Origin: AWTP1-13 sp039808585
GTDB taxonomy: Bacteria; Pseudomonadota; Alphaproteobacteria; Rhizobiales; Hyphomicrobiaceae
Direction: 5' to 3'
Assembly: GCA_039808585.1 (NCBI GenBank)
Contig: JBDHTJ010000169.1
Span: 1 to 10,827, forward strand
Length of the DNA: 10,827 nucleotides
Positions 7,529 to 10,827 of this stretch are shown one piece after another (positions within the stretch are counted from its first letter, which is position 1; each line of letters opens with the position of its first letter). Below the pieces are notes generated by a model. It searched no databases and had not been told where the DNA came from. It worked only from the letters and a program-made list of their open reading frames with translations. The position numbers and the translations under genes are program-made.

Positions 7529-7905
7529 GCCGCCCCGCGCACCCACGAACAGCACCACGCATGCACCCCCAGCCCCGTGCAGCCCCACGCCGCAGCAGGC
7601 ACCCGCCCTCTACCCCAAAGCTGCCTCGGTCCCATAAGGGAAGCATTACGGGCGCGGGGTAGCCAAGGTGCGCGAAATAGCAGCCGGTCGGCAGGCGTGA
7701 TGACAGAGCGCGGTGCCGATCCTACGCCAATGGCCGGTCCGAGCAGACTGATACTGACATATCAAACTAGGTTGGTGGGCAACAGTTTTCAGGTTGCGGT
7801 CGCGGCCCGCGACGCCCACTTCGCGGTCCATCGAGCGAGCGATCTGCCCGCCGCGCTCCTGGCCCGCCTGGTCCAACGCGTCCACCGACAAGCGCCTCGA
7901 CCCCC

Positions 7906-7924
7906 CTTCGCCAGTCGGGCGAAG
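7906..7924 (-). terminator. Candidate terminator hairpin after efp
   Basis: CTTCGCC (7906-7912) and GGCGAAG (7918-7924) form a perfect 7-bp stem around AGTCG, starting 16 nt beyond the efp stop on the minus strand. The stem is followed by a run of Gs rather than Ts, so it is not a classical intrinsic terminator. Its position fits transcript end formation. Confidence 0.4.
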
Positions 7925-7940
7925 AAGGCCCCTGCGGCGG

Positions 7941-8510
7941 TCAATCCTTGGCGCGCTCCACATAGGAGCCGTCTTCCGTCATGATCACGATCCGCGTGCC
8001 GCTCTGGATGTGCGGCGGCACCATCACGCGCAGGCCGTTGGAGAGAACAGCGGGCTTGAATGACGACGAGGCCGTCTGCCCCTTCACCACGGGCTCGGCC
8101 TCCACGATCTCGAAGGTCACGCGCTGCGGCAGCTCGATGGCCACGGGCACACCCTCGTGCAGGCTCAGCGTCACGGCCATGTTCTCCTGCAGATACACGG
8201 CCTGGTCGCCCAGGATCTCCTTCGGCACCGAGATCTGCTCGAACGTCTCGGGCTCCATGAAGTTGTAGCCCATGTCGTCTTCGTAGAGGTAGTTGAAGGT
8301 CTTGTCCTCGAGGTAGGCGCGCTCCACCTGGTCGGTCGTGCGGTAGCGCTCGGTGATCTTCACACCGTCGGAGATGCGGCGCATGTCGAGGTGGGTGACG
8401 GGCGTGCCCTTGCCGGGATGGATGTTCTCGGCCTTCATGACCACGCACAGCTTGCCGCCGATCTCCAGCACGTTGCCTTTGCGCACCGAGCTTGCGATAA
8501 TTTTCGTCAC
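7941..8510 (-). CDS. efp: Elongation factor P
   Basis: Ribosome-binding factor that relieves stalling at polyproline stretches by acting next to the P-site tRNA. The product has 189 residues, the normal EF-P length, with the three-domain sequence MTKIIASSVRKGNVLE...VERAKD. The modified lysine is Lys34, in the loop HPGKGTPV. C-terminal family blocks LPQRVTFEIVEAEPVVKGQT and SGTRIVIMTEDGSYVERAKD are intact. The start is taken as GTG at 8510, with GGAG 8 nt upstream, because it gives the standard EF-P N-terminus. The frame runs on to an ATG at 8612, but those residues are Arg/Pro-rich and unlike the family. The divergent neighbour is epmA, which lysylates this Lys34; the two share a 203-nt upstream region. 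The sequence resembles rhizobial EF-P and is the best taxonomic clue in the window. Confidence 0.98.
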   Translation of the reverse strand: MTKIIASSVRKGNVLEIGGKLCVVMKAENIHPGKGTPVTHLDMRRISDGVKITERYRTTDQVERAYLEDKTFNYLYEDDMGYNFMEPETFEQISVPKEILGDQAVYLQENMAVTLSLHEGVPVAIELPQRVTFEIVEAEPVVKGQTASSSFKPAVLSNGLRVMVPPHIQSGTRIVIMTEDGSYVERAKD

Positions 8511-8713
8511 TTTAGCTTCTCCGCCGAATGCCTCTGGATGGACCGTCCGGGCGCGCGCCGGGCGCCAGGGGAAGCGCCGCATCGAAAGTGCCGGAAGGGG
8601 CAGGCCGCTCACGGGGCCCGCTCTGGTGGCGCTTGTTTAGAGCAAACTCTCCACCGAGGGAAGCGCGTCACGCCCTCCTTCATCGCAACGTTCTGGGTTG
8701 ATTGCTGAAATCC

Positions 8714-9757
8714 ATGTCCGCGCCCTCGCTCACGCCGTGGTGGGACCACGACCGTCACGCCGACCGGCGGCCCTTTCTCCTCGCCCGCGACCGTATCAAG
8801 AAGGCGCTGCGGACCTGGTTCGAAGGGCAAGGCTTCCTGGAGGTGGAGCCTTCGGTGCTGCAGGTCTCGCCCGGCAACGAGGTGCATCTCCACGCCTTCG
8901 CAACGGAACTGACTGGGCCGGATAGCATAGCCCGCAAGTTGTATCTCAATACTTCGCCCGAGTTCGCCATGAAGAAGCTGCTGGCCGCGGGCGAAACACG
9001 CATCTTCGCCTTCCAGCCTGCGTTCCGGAACCGCGAGCGTGGGCCATTGCATCATCCCGCCTTCACGATGCTGGAGTGGTATCGCGTCAACGAACCCTAT
9101 GACGTCCTGATGGAGGACTGCGCCACCCTCATGCGCCTCGCCGCAGAGGCTGCGGGAAGCACGCGGTTCAGCTTCCGCGGGCGTGAGGTCGATCCCCGCC
9201 TGGTGCCGGACCGCCTTTCTCTCGCCGAGGCTTTTGCCCGACACGCCGGCATCGACCTGCTCGCCACCATCGATGCCGGCGGGCCCGTGCGCGAAAAGCT
9301 CGCTGCCGCCGCGCGTGCTGCCGGTATCCGCTTTGCCGACGACGAGACCTGGGGCGACATCTTCACGCGTGTGCTCGTCGAGAGGGTCGAGCCGGCGATC
9401 AGCAAGGGCGCTGCGACGATCTTGATGCAATACCCGGCCGCACTTGCCGCCCTCGCCCGGCCCGAGCCGCGCGACCCGCGCGTGGCGCAACGCTTCGAGC
9501 TCTATGCCTGTGGCGTCGAACTCGCCAACGCGTTCGGCGAACTCACCGACGCCATGCTCCAGCGCGCCCGCCTCGACGTCGAGATGGATGAGCGCCAGCG
9601 CATCTATGGAGAGCGCTATCCCGTCGACGACGACTTCATTGCGGCACTCGCCCGGATGCCGCCGGCCTCGGGCGCCGCACTCGGCTTTGACCGCCTCGTC
9701 ATGCTGGCCTCGGGTGCGACCCACATCGAGCAGGTGCTGTGGACGCCCTTGCCATAG
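8714..9757 (+). CDS. epmA: EF-P lysine lysyltransferase (GenX/PoxA type)
   Basis: Class II lysyl-tRNA-synthetase paralogue that attaches (R)-beta-lysine to Lys34 of EF-P instead of charging tRNA. The product has 347 residues and consists of the catalytic core only. It begins close to the core and has no N-terminal anticodon-binding OB domain, which separates it from true LysRS. Class II motif 2 is FRNRERGPLHHPAFTMLEWY (104-123). Motif 3 is SGAALGFDRLVMLASGA (319-335), with the ATP-binding arginine. The YLNTSPEFAMKKLLAAG segment (77-93) and the ELANAFGELTD block (269-279) are typical of the family. The ATG at 8714 gives a family-like start; an in-frame TTG at 8702 is possible, and neither has a strong ribosome binding site. 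It is divergent from efp. EpmB, the lysine 2,3-aminomutase that supplies beta-lysine, is not in the window. Confidence 0.96.
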   Translation: MSAPSLTPWWDHDRHADRRPFLLARDRIKKALRTWFEGQGFLEVEPSVLQVSPGNEVHLHAFATELTGPDSIARKLYLNTSPEFAMKKLLAAGETRIFAFQPAFRNRERGPLHHPAFTMLEWYRVNEPYDVLMEDCATLMRLAAEAAGSTRFSFRGREVDPRLVPDRLSLAEAFARHAGIDLLATIDAGGPVREKLAAAARAAGIRFADDETWGDIFTRVLVERVEPAISKGAATILMQYPAALAALARPEPRDPRVAQRFELYACGVELANAFGELTDAMLQRARLDVEMDERQRIYGERYPVDDDFIAALARMPPASGAALGFDRLVMLASGATHIEQVLWTPLP

Positions 9758-9770
9758 CGCCCCCTCGTCC

Positions 9771-9790
9771 ATGCGGCCCATTGGCGGCAT
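9771..9790 (+). terminator. Weak hairpin after epmA
   Basis: A 20-nt imperfect palindrome: ATGC/GCAT outer arms, one G-G mismatch, and GCC/GGC inner arms around CATT. It begins 13 nt after the epmA stop and its last base abuts the FNR-type box. There is no T-run. It may end epmA transcription and so separate epmA from the oxygenase gene, but support is thin. Confidence 0.3.
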
Positions 9791-9803
9791 TGATCAAGAT
9801 CAA
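9790..9803 (+). promoter_or_regulatory. Perfect FNR/FixK-type binding site upstream of the oxygenase gene
   Basis: TTGATCAAGATCAA matches the FNR/FixK/FnrL consensus TTGAT-N4-ATCAA at all ten fixed positions, and the dyad extends to TTGATC-AA-GATCAA. Its centre (9796.5) lies about 63 nt before the oxygenase ATG at 9860. With the usual -41.5 spacing for activation, transcription would start near 9838 and give a leader of about 22 nt. No clear -10 box is seen near 9826-9831. No minus-strand gene starts nearby, so the oxygenase gene is the natural target. Confidence 0.6.
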
Positions 9804-9859
9804 CGCTGGCGGTGCCGGCGCGGCGTCCTTTCCTCGAAACTCAGAGGAGGTGCTTCGCC

Positions 9860-10495
9860 ATGGAAACTCCGACCAAGACCAAGCTGTTGGCTGCGTTGCG
9901 TTCCGCCAGGCACGTGAAGGAGCCGTTCAACTATTGGCTCTTGGAGGACGTGCTGCCCACGCCAGTGTGCGATGCGATCGCCAATCTCCCTTACGCACCT
10001 CCCTCGGGCTCTGTGTTCGATGGCCGGCGCGAGGCCAACAACTCCACGCGGGTCTATTTCTCGCCCGAGAACCAGAAGAAATTCACCGTCATGCAGGATC
10101 TCGCGGATGCCTTCCGCGCGCCCGAGACCAAGCGCACGCTCGAGACGCTGACGGGGCAGGACCTTTCCAAAGGCAGCCTGCGCATCGAATACTGCCAGGA
10201 CGTCGACGGCTTCTGGCTGGAGCCGCATCTCGACATCTCGGTGAAGCTCTTCACCATGCTCGTGTACCTGAGCGATGATCCGGCCCTGCGCAACGCCGGC
10301 ACCGACATCTACGACGCCAGCCCCGAGCACAAGCTCGTCGCCAGCGCCCCTTACGAGAAGAACAAGGGACTGATCTTCATCCCGGGCAAGGATACCTGGC
10401 ATGGCTTCACGCCGCGGCCCATCAAGGGCGTCCGCAAGTCTGTGATCATCAACTTCGTCACGCCCGAATGGCGCGCCCGCGAGGAATTGGCCTGA
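9860..10495 (+). CDS. 2-oxoglutarate/Fe(II)-dependent oxygenase-like protein, substrate unknown
   Basis: A 211-residue cytosolic protein with the signature of a 2OG-Fe(II) dioxygenase. The iron-binding HxD is in LEPHLDISVKLFTMLVYLSD (His123, Asp125). The distal histidine is in GKDTWHGFTPRPIKG (His181). A 2OG-binding arginine follows 11 residues later in VRKSVIINFV (Arg192), the expected spacing and strand context. The central ALRNAGTDIYD segment fits the beta-strand region of the double-stranded beta-helix. Residues were assigned by eye. The ATG at 9860 has a strong ribosome binding site (GAGGAGG, 9 nt upstream). An upstream in-frame start would give an Arg-rich extension with no support. It follows epmA on the same strand after 102 nt, with a perfect FNR/FixK-type site in the gap, so it probably has its own promoter. 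Possible roles include protein or small-molecule hydroxylation; no substrate can be assigned. Confidence 0.88.
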   Translation: METPTKTKLLAALRSARHVKEPFNYWLLEDVLPTPVCDAIANLPYAPPSGSVFDGRREANNSTRVYFSPENQKKFTVMQDLADAFRAPETKRTLETLTGQDLSKGSLRIEYCQDVDGFWLEPHLDISVKLFTMLVYLSDDPALRNAGTDIYDASPEHKLVASAPYEKNKGLIFIPGKDTWHGFTPRPIKGVRKSVIINFVTPEWRAREELA

Positions 10496-10535
10496 GCTTT
10501 CGGCGCCTGAGATCTCGCCTTTCGCTCTGTCCCCG

Positions 10536-10664
10536 GGTGCCTACCTCCCTTTCTATGCCTTCCCGGAAGACGCGGCGCATGCCGCGGCTATCCGGGATCC
10601 TTCGCACCGGGATAGATCCCGGGTCTCGCTCCGCTCGCCCGGGAAGGCAGAGAGGAGAGGGCAC
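10536..10664. repeat. Long imperfect inverted repeat (intergenic palindromic element)
   Basis: TGCCTTCCCGG (10556-10566) pairs perfectly with CCGGGAAGGCA (10639-10649). The pyrimidine-rich flank GTGCCTACCTCCC on the left continues to match, with small indels, the purine-rich flank on the right (GAGAGGAGAGGGCAC). Inside are smaller palindromes: CCGGGAT-AG-ATCCCGG (10607-10622), and TCCCGGG (10617-10623) with CCCGGGA (10638-10644). The wording GGGTCTCGCTCCGCTCGCCCGGGA is typical of dispersed intergenic repeats in alphaproteobacteria. As RNA it would fold into a long branched hairpin and could also end or stabilise the oxygenase transcript. Confidence 0.65.
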
Positions 10665-10683
10665 GGCTTCTCGCAGGGTGGCG

Positions 10684-10710
10684 TGGATCTCCGCCTTCGC
10701 GGAGATGACG
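10684..10710 (-). repeat. Short palindromic repeat unit A (CGTCAT...ATCCA type)
   Basis: ATCTCCGC (10687-10694) and GCGGAGAT (10699-10706) form a perfect 8-bp stem around CTTC. Read on the minus strand it fits the widely dispersed pattern CGTCAT-CCCGCGAAGGCGGG-ATCCA found between genes in many proteobacteria. Confidence 0.7.
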
Positions 10711-10718
10711 GTGCGGTG

Positions 10719-10743
10719 TGGGGGTACGGGAACGGCTCCCCCA
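10719..10743. repeat. Small stem-loop between repeat units A and B
   Basis: TGGGGG (10719-10724) pairs with CCCCCA (10738-10743) around a 13-nt loop. It lies midway between the two oppositely oriented repeat units and may be part of the same compound element. Confidence 0.45.
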
Positions 10744-10748
10744 AATGG

Positions 10749-10773
10749 CGTCATGCCCTCGCAGGCATCCACG
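10749..10773 (+). repeat. Degenerate palindromic repeat unit B, opposite in orientation to unit A
   Basis: CGTCATGCCCTCGCAGGC followed by ATCCACG aligns with the minus-strand reading of unit A (CGTCATCTCCGCGAAGGC then ATCCACG), with a 3-nt gap and several changes. The two units therefore form an inverted pair, a layout common in compound intergenic repeats. Confidence 0.5.
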
Positions 10774-10827
10774 CAAGCTGGCTGAAGCATGACCCGATGG
10801 CCCTAGACGCGCGCGTTTCGCCACGCA

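Larger units (their letters stand above)
7465..7940. other. Gene-free stretch between purA and efp
   Basis: No reading frame here has family-like sequence, a good ribosome binding site, or independence from the efp 3' end. It holds the purA upstream palindrome at its left end and the efp terminator candidate at its right end. In the middle is an AT-rich island with the dyad TGATA-N6-TATCA (7749-7764). Next to it is a nested palindrome: GTGGGC (7775-7780) with GCCCAC (7814-7819), enclosing GTCGCGG-C-CCGCGAC (7799-7813). Between about 7530 and 7740 I see nothing interpretable. No tRNA fold was found. Confidence 0.55.
10496..10827. other. Gene-free stretch downstream of the oxygenase gene
   Basis: No credible gene is seen. 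Short frames on both strands translate the palindromic repeats; one gives VISAKAEIHAT, close to the spurious VIPAKAGIH peptides that such repeats produce in many genomes. The stretch holds the repeats listed separately. From 10774 to the right edge I see nothing interpretable. A minus-strand TAG at 10803-10805 could be the end of a gene lying beyond the window, but too few codons are visible to support one. Confidence 0.6.

Noticed and set aside
7465..7635. N-terminal extension of purA to an upstream ATG
   Set aside because: The 57 extra residues are low-complexity (Trp/Gly/Cys/Arg-rich), and the standard PurA N-terminus begins exactly at the downstream ATG.
7648..7725. tRNA-like start GCGCGGGGTAGCCAAGG
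   Set aside because: No anticodon arm, no T-loop (GGTTCGAATCC-like) and no matching acceptor strand follow.
7646..7963. A 105-residue minus-strand frame in the purA-efp gap
   Set aside because: It overlaps the 3' end of efp, has no ribosome binding site worth noting, and its product is unlike any family I recognise.
8511..8713. Promoters for efp and epmA in their shared 203-nt gap
   Set aside because: Candidate boxes such as GTGACG or TTGTTT do not pair with a fitting -10 at 16-18 nt on either strand, so no promoter is called.
8609..9790. A 393-residue open frame on the minus strand covering epmA
   Set aside because: The plus-strand frame carries clear class II synthetase motifs; the antisense product has no recognisable domain.
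10468..10824. Short frames on both strands at the right end
   Set aside because: They translate palindromic repeats; the VISAKAEIHAT-like peptide is a well-known artefact of such repeats.

Overview
The window looks like chromosomal housekeeping DNA from a high-GC alphaproteobacterium, most likely of the Hyphomicrobiales (Rhizobiales). The main pointer is the EF-P sequence, which from memory closely resembles rhizobial EF-P. The rightmost intergenic region also carries palindromic repeats of a kind common in such genomes. This is recognition by eye, not a database search.

Layout, left to right. (1) 1-3775, minus strand: the pyruvate dehydrogenase genes aceE (homodimeric-type E1, complete) and aceF (E2, cut by the left edge after 355 codons). 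A good sigma70-type promoter lies just upstream of aceE. (2) 3776-4106: a gene-free stretch holding that promoter and a two-hairpin element. (3) 4107-6098, minus strand: tspO, then a secreted alpha/beta-hydrolase-like protein, then a small DUF805 membrane protein, possibly one transcription unit concerned with the envelope. (4) 6172-7464, minus strand: purA, adenylosuccinate synthetase, with a perfect 9-bp inverted repeat in its leader or promoter. (5) 7465-7940: a gene-free stretch with several palindromes. (6) efp (minus, GTG start) and epmA (plus) are divergent neighbours: the substrate and the enzyme of EF-P lysylation. (7) 9860-10495, plus strand: a 2-oxoglutarate/Fe(II) oxygenase-like protein, preceded by a perfect FNR/FixK-type box (TTGATCAAGATCAA). 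(8) 10496-10827: no gene, but a dense cluster of inverted repeats.

How the parts work together: AceE and AceF convert pyruvate to acetyl-CoA. PurA makes the AMP precursor adenylosuccinate. EF-P relieves ribosome stalling at polyproline, and EpmA lysylates its Lys34. The oxygenase downstream of epmA has no assigned substrate. Its position and apparent oxygen-responsive control make it the most interesting item here. A role in EF-P modification is only a hypothesis. I see no CRISPR array, transposase, phage gene, tRNA or rRNA.
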